A DNA stretch of 64,000 nucleotides from contig NZ_JNZZ01000003.1 of assembly GCF_000717645.1 (NCBI RefSeq), forward strand, positions 124,001 through 188,000. Reading direction: 5' to 3'. The DNA is from Streptomyces californicus. Lineage in GTDB: Bacteria; Actinomycetota; Actinomycetes; Streptomycetales; Streptomycetaceae. The position numbers and the translations under genes are program-made. The notes under the pieces are model-generated. The model did not search any database, was not told the origin of the DNA, and was given only the letters and a program-made list of their open reading frames with translations. Shown here in pieces: positions 26,039-35,507 of the stretch (positions are counted from its first letter, which is position 1; each line of letters begins with the position of its first letter).

Positions 26039-27959
26039 CCCGGCCGTCGAGGCCGGCGGTGAGGAAGGCGCCGCCGTGCGAGTCGGAGACGTACACGCGC
26101 AGCACCGGACGGTCGTCGTGGAAGGGCGAGGCGGGGTCCACGATCACGTAACGGCTCTCCGGCGCTTCGACGTTGAGCGTCTTCTCGGCCGTCTTGAGCA
26201 GGGCGGGCAGCACGTCCCAGTCGACGCTGTCGAGGTCGATCGTCGTGGTGCCGGAGGTCAGCGTGCCGCCCATGTCGTCGTTCTTCGCCTGCCCGTCGCG
26301 GTAGCTGAAGCGGTCGTAGAGCGCGGAGTTGGACTTCAACGGCGCCTCGGCGTAGGCGTGTTCGCCGTAGAGGGTGAAGTCGGTGACCTTCGCCCCTCCC
26401 ATGAGCGGCTTCATCGCCGCGATCGCGGTGCGCGCCCCGTCCGGGGTCAGCAGGTCCACGGGCGCGGGCGCCTCCTCCGACGCCTCGGCGCCGCCGGTGT
26501 CGCCGGGCCCGTCGGACGCGTCGGTCACCGGGGCCGGGGCGGGGGCGGAGACCTGCGGGGCGCTCGCCCGGTCGCGGGGGCGGTCGTCGCTGCCGGAGTC
26601 CTTGGAGAACGGGTCGGCCGTCCAGAGGATCGCGCCCGCGATCACCACGGCCGAGACGACGGACGAGGCCGCGCTGATCCTCCACGCCCGGCGCTCGACG
26701 CGACGGCCGCGTTCCTGCGGGGCCGCGGCGTAGGGGTTGCCGGGGAAGGGGGCCGAAGCGGGGGCGGAGGGCGGGGAGTTGTAGCCCGTGGGGATGCGGT
26801 CCTGGGGGCCTTCGGGGGGCGTGGAGGGACCGGCGGACCCGGAGGGCTTGGAGGACGCGGAAGGCCCGGAGGTCGGGGTGGCGGAGTTTCCGGACGCGGG
26901 TGACGGTCCGGTGGGTGGGGTGGCGGCCGACTCGGTGGGCGCGTCGTGCACGGAGCCGGTGTGCGCCGGGCCGGGGTGTACGGAACCGGAGCCTGCCGAG
27001 CCCGGGGGTACGGAACCGGGGTGCGCGGAACCGGGGCCTGCCGAGCGCGGGGGTACGGCACCGGCGGACGCGGGCCGCTCCCGTACGGGCTCCGTGGGCG
27101 TCGGGGTCGTCCGCGCGCCTCCCGTGGCCGCCTCGGCCAGCAGCCGGTCGAGGGCTTCGGCGTCGGGGCGGGCCGGGATGTCCCGGGTGAGCAGGGCGTT
27201 CAGCACCGGGGTGAGCGCCCCGGCCCGTACCGGCGGCGGGATCTCCTCGTCGAGCACGGCGGCCAGGGTGGCCAGGGTGGTGGCCCGGCGCAGCGGGTGG
27301 CGGCCCTCGACCGCGACGTACAGCAGCATGCCGAGCGACCAGAGGTCGGACGACGGGTCGCCCTCGGTGCCCCGGATGCGCTCGGGGGCTATGTAGTCGG
27401 GCGAGCCGATGAGGGCGCCCGTCATGGTGAGGCTGGTCGATTCGCGGATGGCGGCGATGCCGAAGTCGGTGAGGACGGGGCGGCCGTCGCGGCGCAGCAG
27501 GACGTTGGCCGGTTTGACGTCACGGTGCTGGATGCCGCAGGCGTGGGCGGCACGGAGGGCGGAGAGGACGCCGCGTCCCAGTTCGGCGGCGTCGGCGGGC
27601 TCCAGGGGGCCGGCGGCGAGCCGGTCGTGCAGGGAGGAGCCGGCCACCAGCTCCATGACGATCCACGGGTAGCCGTCCTCGCCGGGGTCGACGATGTGGT
27701 GGACGGTGACCACGTTGGGGTGGTCGACCCGGGCCAGGGCGCGGGCCTCGCGCAGCACCCGGGCGCGCAGGGTCCGGGCGCCCTCGGGGTCGTACTCCGC
27801 GAGGGCCGGGTCCGGGGGCCGTACCTCCTTGAGCGCGACATCGCGGTGGAGGGCCTCGTCACGGGCCCGCCAGACCATGCCCATGCCGCCACTGCCGAGC
27901 CGCTCCACCAGCGTGAAGCGGCCGTCGATCACCCGTCCCGTGGGAGCCTCTTCGCTCAT
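26007..27959 (-). CDS. Membrane Ser/Thr protein kinase (PknB-like, no PASTA domains)
   Basis: 650 residues. The kinase domain (about 1-265) looks active: GSGGMGMVW, lysine in VALKEVRPP, catalytic loop IQHRDVKPANVLL, DFGIA, and SPDYIAPERIRG. A long Pro/Ser/Gly linker (about 270-430) with repeated PGSVPPGSA / HPGPAHTGS units comes next. One membrane segment (about 433-455) precedes an extracellular domain of about 190 residues without PASTA repeats, rich in charged residues and ending VSDSHGGAFLTAGLDGRVIDRNPRPKG. Ligand unknown. Convergent with the membrane protein gene downstream. Confidence 0.92.
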   Translation of the reverse strand: MSEEAPTGRVIDGRFTLVERLGSGGMGMVWRARDEALHRDVALKEVRPPDPALAEYDPEGARTLRARVLREARALARVDHPNVVTVHHIVDPGEDGYPWIVMELVAGSSLHDRLAAGPLEPADAAELGRGVLSALRAAHACGIQHRDVKPANVLLRRDGRPVLTDFGIAAIRESTSLTMTGALIGSPDYIAPERIRGTEGDPSSDLWSLGMLLYVAVEGRHPLRRATTLATLAAVLDEEIPPPVRAGALTPVLNALLTRDIPARPDAEALDRLLAEAATGGARTTPTPTEPVRERPASAGAVPPRSAGPGSAHPGSVPPGSAGSGSVHPGPAHTGSVHDAPTESAATPPTGPSPASGNSATPTSGPSASSKPSGSAGPSTPPEGPQDRIPTGYNSPPSAPASAPFPGNPYAAAPQERGRRVERRAWRISAASSVVSAVVIAGAILWTADPFSKDSGSDDRPRDRASAPQVSAPAPAPVTDASDGPGDTGGAEASEEAPAPVDLLTPDGARTAIAAMKPLMGGAKVTDFTLYGEHAYAEAPLKSNSALYDRFSYRDGQAKNDDMGGTLTSGTTTIDLDSVDWDVLPALLKTAEKTLNVEAPESRYVIVDPASPFHDDRPVLRVYVSDSHGGAFLTAGLDGRVIDRNPRPKG

Positions 27960-28003
27960 GGGCCGTAGCGTACGGGGGGCGTACGACTGCGCGTCGGCGG
28001 GGC

Positions 28004-28103
28004 GTTACGGGCGGAAGCGACGGGACGGCGAGCGGAGGCTGCGGGGCGCTGCGGGCAGAAGCGGCGGGGAGTTACGGGCGGAAGCTGCGGGGCGCTGCGG
28101 GCG
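28004..28103. repeat. Direct repeats between the kinase and ku genes
   Basis: GTTACGGGCGGAAGC occurs at 28004-28018 and 28071-28085. GCTGCGGGGCGCTGCGGGC occurs at 28038-28056 and 28084-28102. Related shorter copies lie between. The stretch is downstream of ku and upstream of the kinase start; no gene seen. Confidence 0.7.
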
Positions 28104-28177
28104 GGGCCGGCCGGTGCGCGACGAAGCCGAGGAGGCCCCCGCCCCCGGGGCCGGGAGGCGTCCGAGGCGTCCCGCTG

Positions 28178-29362
28178 TCAGGCCGAGGCCCGCTTGCGGG
28201 AGGACGCGGTCTTCTTCGCCGTCCCTCCGCTCGACGCGCTCTTCTTCGCCGTCGTCTTCTTCGCGGCCGACCGGCCCCCGCTCGCGCCGCTCCCTCCACG
28301 CCCTCCACTCCCGGAGGACTTCTTCGCCGTGGACGTGGACTTCTTCGTCCCCGTCGACTTGGGTGCGGACTTCTTCGCGGCGGAGCCCCCGGAGCGGGTG
28401 ACCGTCTTGCCGGTCGGGGTCCGGTGCGTGGCCTTCTTCGCGGTCTTCGCGGCGCTCCCGGACGTCTTCGCCGAAGACTTCCCTGACGCGCCCGACGAGG
28501 TCTTCCTGATCGGGTGGACCTCCGCCATGTCCCCCTCGTCCGCGCCGCCGTCGCCCTCGCCGTCCGCGGCGGCGTCCTCCTCGCCCCGGGACTTCTTCGC
28601 CGCCCGTACGCTGCTCTCCAGGGCCGCGATCAGGTCGATGACCTTGCCGCCGCCGCCCTCCCCCGACTCCGCCGGGCGCACCTCCTCGCCGGACGCCTTC
28701 GCGGCGATGAGCTCCTCCACCGCCTCCCGGTAGTCGTCGTGGAGGCTGTCCATGTCGACCTCGCCGAGGGTGTCCATCAGGGCGTCCGCCAGGTCGAGTT
28801 CGGCGTCGCGGACGGTGACGTCGCCCTCCGGGGCCACCCCCTCGGGGGCGCGGATCTCGTCCGGCCACAGGAGGCCGTGCATGGCGATCACGTCGTCCAC
28901 CACGCGCAGCATGCCGAGCCGTTCACGGCCGCGCAGGGCGTACTTGGCGACGGCGACCTTGTTGCTCCGCTTGAGGGCCTCGCGGAGCAGCGTGTACGGC
29001 TTGGCGGCGGGGACGCCGTTGGCGGACAGGTAGTACGCCGCGTCCATCTGGAGCGGGTCGATCTGGTCGGCGGGCACGAACGCGACGATCTCGATCGTCT
29101 TCGCCGTGGGCAGCGGGAGCTGGGCGAGGTCCTCGTCGGTGATCGGGATCATCGTGCCGTCGGCGTCCTCGTACGCCTTGCCGATCTCGCCGCCGGAGAC
29201 CTCCTCCTCGTCCAGTTCGCAGACCTTGCGGTACCGGATCCGGCCACCGTCGGCGAGGTGGATCTGCCGGAAGTGGATCGCGTGGTTCTCGGTGGCGTTG
29301 ACCAGCTTGATCGGGATGCTGACCAGCCCGAACGAGATCGCGCCGTTCCAGATGGACCTCAC
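28178..29362 (-). CDS. ku: Non-homologous end-joining protein Ku
   Basis: Homodimeric ring that binds DNA ends and recruits LigD-type enzymes. 394 residues from a GTG start (MRSIWNGAISFGLVSIPIKL, the canonical Ku N-terminus). Core Ku domain about 1-260 with HLADGGRIRYRKVCELD and PADQIDPLQMDAAYYLSANG. A Lys/Ser/Ala-rich tail of about 110 residues follows (KSSAKTSGSAAKTAKKATHRT and similar), longer than in minimal bacterial Ku, likely binding DNA. Divergent from the ligD-type gene across 58 bp. Confidence 0.96.
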   Translation of the reverse strand: MRSIWNGAISFGLVSIPIKLVNATENHAIHFRQIHLADGGRIRYRKVCELDEEEVSGGEIGKAYEDADGTMIPITDEDLAQLPLPTAKTIEIVAFVPADQIDPLQMDAAYYLSANGVPAAKPYTLLREALKRSNKVAVAKYALRGRERLGMLRVVDDVIAMHGLLWPDEIRAPEGVAPEGDVTVRDAELDLADALMDTLGEVDMDSLHDDYREAVEELIAAKASGEEVRPAESGEGGGGKVIDLIAALESSVRAAKKSRGEEDAAADGEGDGGADEGDMAEVHPIRKTSSGASGKSSAKTSGSAAKTAKKATHRTPTGKTVTRSGGSAAKKSAPKSTGTKKSTSTAKKSSGSGGRGGSGASGGRSAAKKTTAKKSASSGGTAKKTASSRKRASA

Positions 29363-29420
29363 CGTTCACCCCTTTGTCTGCGAAAGACGCTTTGGGAGGG
29401 TTTCGTGTGACTCTTATCGT

Positions 29421-30311
29421 ATGACGCCGATGACCGAGGTGGAGGGGCGACGGATCCCGCTCAGCAATCTCGACAAGGTTCTGTATCCGGCCACCGGGAC
29501 GACCAAGGGCGAGGTGCTGCACTATTACGCGGCCACGGCGGGCGACGTGATCCTGCCCCACCTGCGCGACCGCCCGGTCTCCTTCCTGCGGTACCCGGAC
29601 GGGCCCGGCGGCCAGCTCTTCTTCACCAAGAATCCGCCGCCCGGTACGCCCGCCTGGGTGGCCACGGCCCCCGTCCCCCACAGCGAGGACCGGTCCGCCC
29701 GGCAGCCGGTCGTGGGCGATCTGGCCTCGCTGATGTGGGCGGCCAACCTGGTGGTGGAGTTCCACACCCCGCAGTGGCGCACCGGCGCACCGGGGCTCGC
29801 CGACCGGCTGGTCCTCGACCTGGACCCCGGCGCGCCCGCGACCGTCGTGGAGTGCTGCGCGGTGGCGCTCTGGCTGCGGGAACGCCTCGCGGCCGACGGG
29901 CTGACGGCGTACGGGAAGACGTCCGGGTCCAAGGGGCTGCACCTGCTCGTCCCGCTGGAGCCCACCCCGAGCGAGGCGGCGTCCGCGTACGCGAAACGGC
30001 TCGCCCAGGAGGCGGAGGCCGCCCTTCCGGAGCTGGCCCTGCACCGGATGAAGCGCGCCCTGCGGCCCGGCAAGGTCTTCGTGGACTTCAGCCAGAACGC
30101 CGCGTCGAAGACGACCGCCGCGCCGTACACGCTGCGCGCCCGCCCCGAGCCGACCGTCTCCGCCCCGGTCACCTGGGACGAGATCGCCGGGTGCCGGGAG
30201 CCCGGGGCGCTGGTGTTCCGGGCCGGGGACATGGCCGGCCGGCTGGAGCGGTACGGCGATCCGCTCGCCCCGCTGAACGACCCGGAGCAGACGCGTCCGC
30301 TGCCGGGATGA
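29421..30311 (+). CDS. Stand-alone LigD-type primase/polymerase domain
   Basis: 296 residues covering only the archaeo-eukaryotic primase-like polymerase domain of LigD; ligase and nuclease domains are absent. Seen: IPLSNLDKVLYPATGTTKGEVLHYY at the N-terminus, the catalytic acidic motif LVLDLDPG, and KTSGSKGLHLLVPL. It adds nucleotides, often ribonucleotides, at ends held by Ku. The ATG at 29421 has no good Shine-Dalgarno, and a second ATG three codons on is an alternative. Shares its upstream region with ku. Confidence 0.93.
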   Translation: MTPMTEVEGRRIPLSNLDKVLYPATGTTKGEVLHYYAATAGDVILPHLRDRPVSFLRYPDGPGGQLFFTKNPPPGTPAWVATAPVPHSEDRSARQPVVGDLASLMWAANLVVEFHTPQWRTGAPGLADRLVLDLDPGAPATVVECCAVALWLRERLAADGLTAYGKTSGSKGLHLLVPLEPTPSEAASAYAKRLAQEAEAALPELALHRMKRALRPGKVFVDFSQNAASKTTAAPYTLRARPEPTVSAPVTWDEIAGCREPGALVFRAGDMAGRLERYGDPLAPLNDPEQTRPLPG

Positions 30312-30578
30312 CCCTCGCCCGGCCCGGCCCGGACGACAGCCCTCGTACGGGAAGGCCCCGTACCTCACAGGAGTCTCACAGCCGAATGGTCTTGACAAGG
30401 TCATGACCTCGTTACGGCCCGAGGAAAGGCCACAAGTGGCGGGTGGATTGTCGGATCGGTGGTGCACACTCTGCGCAGGCGCTTTCTCCAAAGCGCGCCA
30501 GGACGGGGTGGGAAGGACAGGACGCCGCCGTGGGGCGCGCCGGTCCGGGCGCTGCCGTGATCGTGGGGAGGGGATGGC

Positions 30579-32945
30579 GTGTTCTCAGGAATCGACGAGG
30601 TCGACTGGGCGTCGATGGAGCATGCCTACGGGCCTGCCGACGATGTGCCCCATCTGCTGCGCGGGCTGGCGTCCGACGACCCGGCCGAGCGCGAGGCGGC
30701 GCTCGACGGCATGTACGGCGCGGTCCACCACCAGGGCGACGTGTACGCGTGCACGCTCGCGTGCATCCCGTTCCTGTTCGAGCTGGTCGTGGATCCCGGC
30801 GTACGGGACCGGGGCGGTGTGGTCGAACTGCTCACCAGCATCGGCGGTTTCGACCTCGACGAGGACGACGAGGCGGAGATCGACGAGGACGAGATCGAGG
30901 GCGCCGCGAACTACGCGATGGCGGCCGCCGCCGTCACGGCGGGCGCGGAGGTGTTCGTCGGGCTGATCTCCGATGAGGACCCCGGGGTGCGGCTCGCGGC
31001 GCCCCTGGCGCTCGCGACGCTGCACCGGCATCCGGTGCGGGTGCTGGCGCTGCTGCGGGAGCGGCTGCCGGTGGAGCCCGACGAGGAGGTGCGGCTCGCC
31101 CTCGTGGAGGCGGCGGGCCGGGTCGCTCTGCGGCACCGGCCGCTGGCGGAGCGGGTCGGCCAGTGGCTGGGCCGGCTGGCGGACCGGGCGGATTCGCCGG
31201 GGCTGCGGCTCGCGGCCCTGGCCCAGCTCGCGCGCTGTTCGCCCGACGGGCTGCCCGGCGACGTGGTGCCGGTGGTCTCGGGGCTGCTGCGTGAGATGCG
31301 CGCCGCGACGGGCGGCGGGACCGATCCCGGGCGGGACGGCGCGGACGGGGCGGCCACCGGTCCGGAGAGGACCGCGATGAACGCCCGGGCGATGGGCCCG
31401 GAGCCGTCCGGCCCCGCGCCCGCCGACGCCGAGGCGGCCGGAACCACCGCAGTCGACACCGGCGCCCCGGACTCCACCACCACCGGCACCACCCCCGCCG
31501 GCACCGATGCCCTGGACCTCACCACCGACACCGGCACCATCGGCACCGGCGCCTTGGACTCCACCACCGACACCGGCGCCGCCGGCACCGAGCCCGGAGC
31601 GGCGCACCGGGCCGAGCAGACCGCGGCGCCGACGCTCCTGGGGCAGCTCCGCGCCCTGTTCGCCGAGGAGAACGCCGGGCACGCCACGCCCTGGGCGGCC
31701 GATCTGCTGCGCACCCTCCACGTCGGCCTGGACGACCGGGTGGCCGACCGCACCGCGCTCCTCGCCGAGCAGTTGCGCAGCCCGGACCGCCATCAGCGGA
31801 TCGACGCCGTCCGGATGAGCGGCGGGCTGATACGGGCCTGGCGCGGCTCCTACGAGGAGCTGGTGGCGCTCGTCGGCGAGCAGGTGGCCGACCCGGAGCC
31901 CCGGCTGGCCGATGCCGCGTCGCACGTGCTGGAGGAGCTGTTCTCCCTCGCCGCGCCCGCGGCCGACGCCCTGGCCGCCCGGCTGGCCGCCGATCCCGGG
32001 AGCTGGGTGAAGACGTGGGCGGCCGGCCCGCCCGGCCTCGGCTCCCCCGTCAAGGCCCTGGCCCGCCTCGGCGACCCCCGGGTGCTGCCCGCCCTCGCGG
32101 CGGCCCTGGAGCTCCCTCAGGTGCCGCACGACGTGGGGGCCGCGATCGTCCACCTCGGGGAGGCGGCCCGCCCGCTCGCCGGGGCCCTGCGGCACCGGCT
32201 CGCGGAGGTGGCGCTGGACGAGGAGGCGTACGACCGGGCGAGTCCGCTGCTGGCCGGGCTGGCCGGGCTGCGGGCGGGCGAGGCGGCCCCCGAGGTGCTG
32301 CGGGTGCTGCGCGGGGCGCCGGAGTACCGGGGCGAGTGGCTGCGTACGGCGGCGCTGCGCGCGCTGGGGTCGTTCGGGCCCGCCGCCCGGGAGGCCGTAC
32401 CGGAGCTGCGGACGCTGCTCCGGAGCCCGGTCGCGGCGGCCCGGACCGAGGCCGCCGAGGCGCTGTGGGCCGTCTCCGGGGACGCCGAGACGGTACTGCC
32501 CGTCCTGTCCGAGGGGCTGCGGGCGGACCAGGCGCACGACCGGCGGACGGCCGCGGCGGCCCTGGGGGCGCTCGGCCCGCGCGCCGAGGCGGTCGCGCCC
32601 CGGCTGCGCGCGCTGCTCACGCACGGGGAGCTGTGGCTGAGGGTGGACGCGGCGATCGCGCTGTGGCGGGTCACCGGCCGGTCCGGGGAGGCCACCGAGG
32701 CCCTGCTCGCCGACTGGGAACGCAGCCGTCACGTCCGGGTCCGGGTGGCAGAATGCCTGGCAGGGACGGGGCCGGTGCCCGAGGGGTCGGCCGCCGCACA
32801 CGTCCTGCGGAGCGAACTCGCCTCCGTACGCCGTCACAACGCGATGGACGGCGGGTACGGCAGTCATGACATCCACGAGGACGAAAAGCTCCTGGCGCTC
32901 TGCCGAACGGCGCTCCGGGGGCCGGGGAAAGGGACCACGACATGA
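30579..32945 (+). CDS. HEAT-repeat protein
   Basis: 788 residues from a GTG (AGGGGATGGC upstream). Mostly alpha-helical repeats of about 30-40 residues with the HEAT pattern (DPAEREAALDGMYGAVH, DEDPGVRLAAPLALATLHRHP, RLGDPRVLPALAAALE, LRTLLRSPVAAARTEAAEALW, LRALLTHGELWLRVDAAIALWRVTG). Split around residues 240-350 by a Thr/Asp/Gly/Ala-rich low-complexity insert (TAVDTGAPDSTTTGTTPAG, TDTGTIGTGALDSTTDTG). Likely a protein-protein scaffold; no enzymatic motif. It overlaps the next gene by an ATGA, so both are co-translated. About 265 bp of upstream DNA from 30312 show no gene. Confidence 0.85.
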   Translation: MFSGIDEVDWASMEHAYGPADDVPHLLRGLASDDPAEREAALDGMYGAVHHQGDVYACTLACIPFLFELVVDPGVRDRGGVVELLTSIGGFDLDEDDEAEIDEDEIEGAANYAMAAAAVTAGAEVFVGLISDEDPGVRLAAPLALATLHRHPVRVLALLRERLPVEPDEEVRLALVEAAGRVALRHRPLAERVGQWLGRLADRADSPGLRLAALAQLARCSPDGLPGDVVPVVSGLLREMRAATGGGTDPGRDGADGAATGPERTAMNARAMGPEPSGPAPADAEAAGTTAVDTGAPDSTTTGTTPAGTDALDLTTDTGTIGTGALDSTTDTGAAGTEPGAAHRAEQTAAPTLLGQLRALFAEENAGHATPWAADLLRTLHVGLDDRVADRTALLAEQLRSPDRHQRIDAVRMSGGLIRAWRGSYEELVALVGEQVADPEPRLADAASHVLEELFSLAAPAADALAARLAADPGSWVKTWAAGPPGLGSPVKALARLGDPRVLPALAAALELPQVPHDVGAAIVHLGEAARPLAGALRHRLAEVALDEEAYDRASPLLAGLAGLRAGEAAPEVLRVLRGAPEYRGEWLRTAALRALGSFGPAAREAVPELRTLLRSPVAAARTEAAEALWAVSGDAETVLPVLSEGLRADQAHDRRTAAAALGALGPRAEAVAPRLRALLTHGELWLRVDAAIALWRVTGRSGEATEALLADWERSRHVRVRVAECLAGTGPVPEGSAAAHVLRSELASVRRHNAMDGGYGSHDIHEDEKLLALCRTALRGPGKGTTT

Positions 32946-33259
32946 TCATCTTCGGTACCAAGGGCTACCTCTACCAGCTGGCCGTCCTGACCATGGTGTG
33001 CGGCTGGTGCGGCAATCCGGCGGCGCACACCCTGCGCAAGCGGGTCACGAAGTTCACGCTGTTCTTCGTGCCGCTGTTCCCGTTCTCCACGAAGTACGCC
33101 ACCCAGTGCACGTTCTGCGGCGGGGAGCGGCAGATACCGAAGGAGGAGGCGGACCGGCTGCTCGCCCAGGCATCGGCCGGGCAGGACGGCGCCGCCTACG
33201 GCCAGGCCCCGCAGCAGCCCGGCTTCACGCCGCCCGGCCAGAACCCGTACCAGCGCTGA
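32942..33259 (+). CDS. Small zinc-ribbon membrane-associated protein
   Basis: 105 residues. Two CxxC pairs (VCGWCGNPAAH and TQCTFCGGERQ) form a zinc ribbon flanking a short hydrophobic stretch (KFTLFFVPLFPFSTKYA), which is typical of the actinobacterial zinc-ribbon family. Tail is Gln/Pro/Gly-rich (GQAPQQPGFTPPGQNPYQR). Start ATG overlaps the stop of the HEAT gene. Role unknown. Confidence 0.85.
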   Translation: MIIFGTKGYLYQLAVLTMVCGWCGNPAAHTLRKRVTKFTLFFVPLFPFSTKYATQCTFCGGERQIPKEEADRLLAQASAGQDGAAYGQAPQQPGFTPPGQNPYQR

Positions 33260-33390
33260 CCCGCGGCCTCCTCCGGTGACCTCCGATCCCGTCGCCGGCG
33301 CCGTCCGGGGGCGCGAAGTCGGCCTTGTGGGCGATCGTCCGTTTAGGGTGTGAGACCGCTGCCGCCGTAGAGGAGACGAGGAAACGAGCT

Positions 33391-34140
33391 GTGCGCCGTC
33401 CCCACCGTGTCCCGGCGGCGACCCGTACCGCCGTGTCCGCCGTCGCCGCGCTCGCCCTGCTGACCACCGGTTGCGGCGCGGCCGGCGAGCTGAAGAGCGC
33501 GGGGGACGCGCCCTCGGCCGTGGAGCCCCAGGGCCTCTGGCCCGACCTGCCGCCCGCCTCCGCCGCCCCGTACGACTACGGCGAGGGCGAGACGGCCCGT
33601 ATCCCCGGGGTCCGGGTGACCGGCGGCGACGTACGGCGGCTGGACCCGGTGGCCGTGGCGCAGGCGGGGCTCAAGGCGCGGACGAACCGGGACAGCGGCC
33701 TCGACGAGCTGCCGGACTCCACGGTCCGCGCGATCGAGGCGTGCCGGACCGCGCCGGACGACTGCCCGGTCCTGGCCCCGTACTACCGCGACCTCACCGG
33801 CGACGGCCGGGACGAGCTGGTGCTCGGCATCCGGATGCCCGACCGGCAGCTCGCCGTACGCGTCTACATGCCGGACGGCGAACGGCTGATCCGGATCATG
33901 TCCACCTACGACGCGGTCATCAGCGTGGAGCTGGCGGGCCACGACGTGATCATGCGGGCCCCTTCGGTGATCCCGGGGTACGAGTACCGCACCGCCTGGT
34001 CCTGGGACGACCGGCAGCGCGCGATGCTGCCCACCCGGGACGAGATCCTGCGGACGCCGGACCACCGCAAGGCCCCGAAGCCGACGACCGGCCCCTCGTC
34101 GCCCGCCGCCCCCTCCGGCTCCCCCTCGGGTGCGCGATGA
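33391..34140 (+). CDS. Putative lipoprotein paired with a sensor kinase
   Basis: 249 residues from a GTG after GAGGAAACGAGCT. Signal sequence with VSAVAALALLTTGC, a slightly atypical lipobox (TTGC). The extracellular part carries an FG-GAP-like acidic turn (YYRDLTGDGRDELVLGIRM) and two Cys (EACRTAPDDCPVL). It overlaps the histidine kinase gene by four bases (ATGA). The arrangement recalls lipoproteins that modulate sensor kinases, such as CseA, but here no regulator gene is present. Confidence 0.8.
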   Translation: MRRPHRVPAATRTAVSAVAALALLTTGCGAAGELKSAGDAPSAVEPQGLWPDLPPASAAPYDYGEGETARIPGVRVTGGDVRRLDPVAVAQAGLKARTNRDSGLDELPDSTVRAIEACRTAPDDCPVLAPYYRDLTGDGRDELVLGIRMPDRQLAVRVYMPDGERLIRIMSTYDAVISVELAGHDVIMRAPSVIPGYEYRTAWSWDDRQRAMLPTRDEILRTPDHRKAPKPTTGPSSPAAPSGSPSGAR

Positions 34141-35507
34141 GGCGGCGCCGGTTCCGCTCGCCCTCCTGGACCGCGAGCCTGACCTGGAAGTCGGCGGTCT
34201 TCCTGACCGCCATGTGCTGCACCCTGGCCGCCCTCCTCGGCTTCCTGGTGCACACGGCGGTCACCCGGCAGGTGGTCGAGCAGGCCCGCGAGAAGACGCT
34301 GAGCAAGCTGGAGGCGACCACCGACGCCTACGAGGCGGGGGAGCCGCTGCCTCCGGGGTCGGGCGTCGACCCGCCGGGGCTGCCCGGCTCGCTGCGCGCG
34401 CTGGCGGCGGGCGGTGAGCGGGGCACCCTCGTCGCGGACGCCCCGCATCCGCGCCACGGGCGGCCGGGGCCCGCCATGTGGGCGGCGGGCCCGGCGGACG
34501 GCCGGGCGCTCGCCGCCTGGACGGACTACGGCCACAGCGCCCGCACCATCGCCGGACTCGACCGGGCGATCATCGGCTCCTCCCTGCTGGCCATCGCCGC
34601 GACGCTGCTGGCCGGGCTGTTCGCGGTCGGCCGGGTGACCCGCAGACTCCACCAGAGCGCCCGGGTCGCCCGCCGGATCAGCGCGGGCGACCTCGACGCC
34701 CGGGTGGCCGACCCCCGGACCGCGCGCCCGGTCCGCGCGCAGGACGAGGTGGCGATCGTGGCGGGCGCGCTCGACACGATGGCCTCCACCCTCCAGCGCA
34801 AGCTCCAGACCGAGCAGCGGTTCACCGCCGATGTGGCGCACGAACTGCGCACCCCGCTGACCGGTCTGACGGCCGCCACCGAACTGCTGCCGCCGGGCCG
34901 CCCGACGGAGCTGGTGCGCGACCGGGTGCGGGCCATGCGGGCGCTGACGGAGGACCTGCTGGAGATCTCCCGGCTCGACGCGCGGACCGAACAGGTCGAC
35001 CTCGCCGTGCACGACCTCGGCCCGGTCGCGGAGCGGGTGGTCCGGGCGTCGGGCGCCCCGACCGAGGTGCGGCTCGGCCGCGCGGCCCGGGTGGAGACGG
35101 ACCGGCGGCGGCTGGAGCGGGTGATCGGCAACCTGGTCGCCAACGCCCACCGGCACGGGGCCCCTCCGGTGGTGCTGGAGGCGGACGGTCCCGTGGTCTC
35201 CGTACGCGACCACGGGCCGGGCTTCCCGGCGTATCTGCTGGAGGGCGGTCCGCAGCGGTTCCGTACGGAGGGGGCGGGCAAGGGGCACGGTCTCGGCCTG
35301 ACCATCGCCCTCGGCCAGGCCGAGGTCATCGGCGCCCGGCTGGAGTTCGCCGAGGCCCCTGACGGCGGGGCGCTCGCCCGGTTGACCCTGCCGGAGTACG
35401 TGGCGTTCGACGACGGCGACGGGGACGGAAATCCCGGTGGCGACCGGGGTCCGGACGGCGGGGACGACCCGGACGGCTCAACGCGGGGCTCCCCTCACGG
35501 ATCGTGA
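34137..35507 (+). CDS. HAMP-domain sensor histidine kinase
   Basis: 456 residues. Two membrane segments (about 17-42 and 143-165) flank a short extracellular loop of about 100 residues; HAMP at about 165-220; HisKA with H-box FTADVAHELRTPLTG (about 232); HATPase with N-box NLVANAHRHG, DHGPGF and GHGLGL. All catalytic residues look intact. The C-terminal tail is Asp/Gly-rich. Coupled to the preceding lipoprotein; no response regulator is adjacent on either side. Confidence 0.93.
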   Translation: MRRRRFRSPSWTASLTWKSAVFLTAMCCTLAALLGFLVHTAVTRQVVEQAREKTLSKLEATTDAYEAGEPLPPGSGVDPPGLPGSLRALAAGGERGTLVADAPHPRHGRPGPAMWAAGPADGRALAAWTDYGHSARTIAGLDRAIIGSSLLAIAATLLAGLFAVGRVTRRLHQSARVARRISAGDLDARVADPRTARPVRAQDEVAIVAGALDTMASTLQRKLQTEQRFTADVAHELRTPLTGLTAATELLPPGRPTELVRDRVRAMRALTEDLLEISRLDARTEQVDLAVHDLGPVAERVVRASGAPTEVRLGRAARVETDRRRLERVIGNLVANAHRHGAPPVVLEADGPVVSVRDHGPGFPAYLLEGGPQRFRTEGAGKGHGLGLTIALGQAEVIGARLEFAEAPDGGALARLTLPEYVAFDDGDGDGNPGGDRGPDGGDDPDGSTRGSPHGS

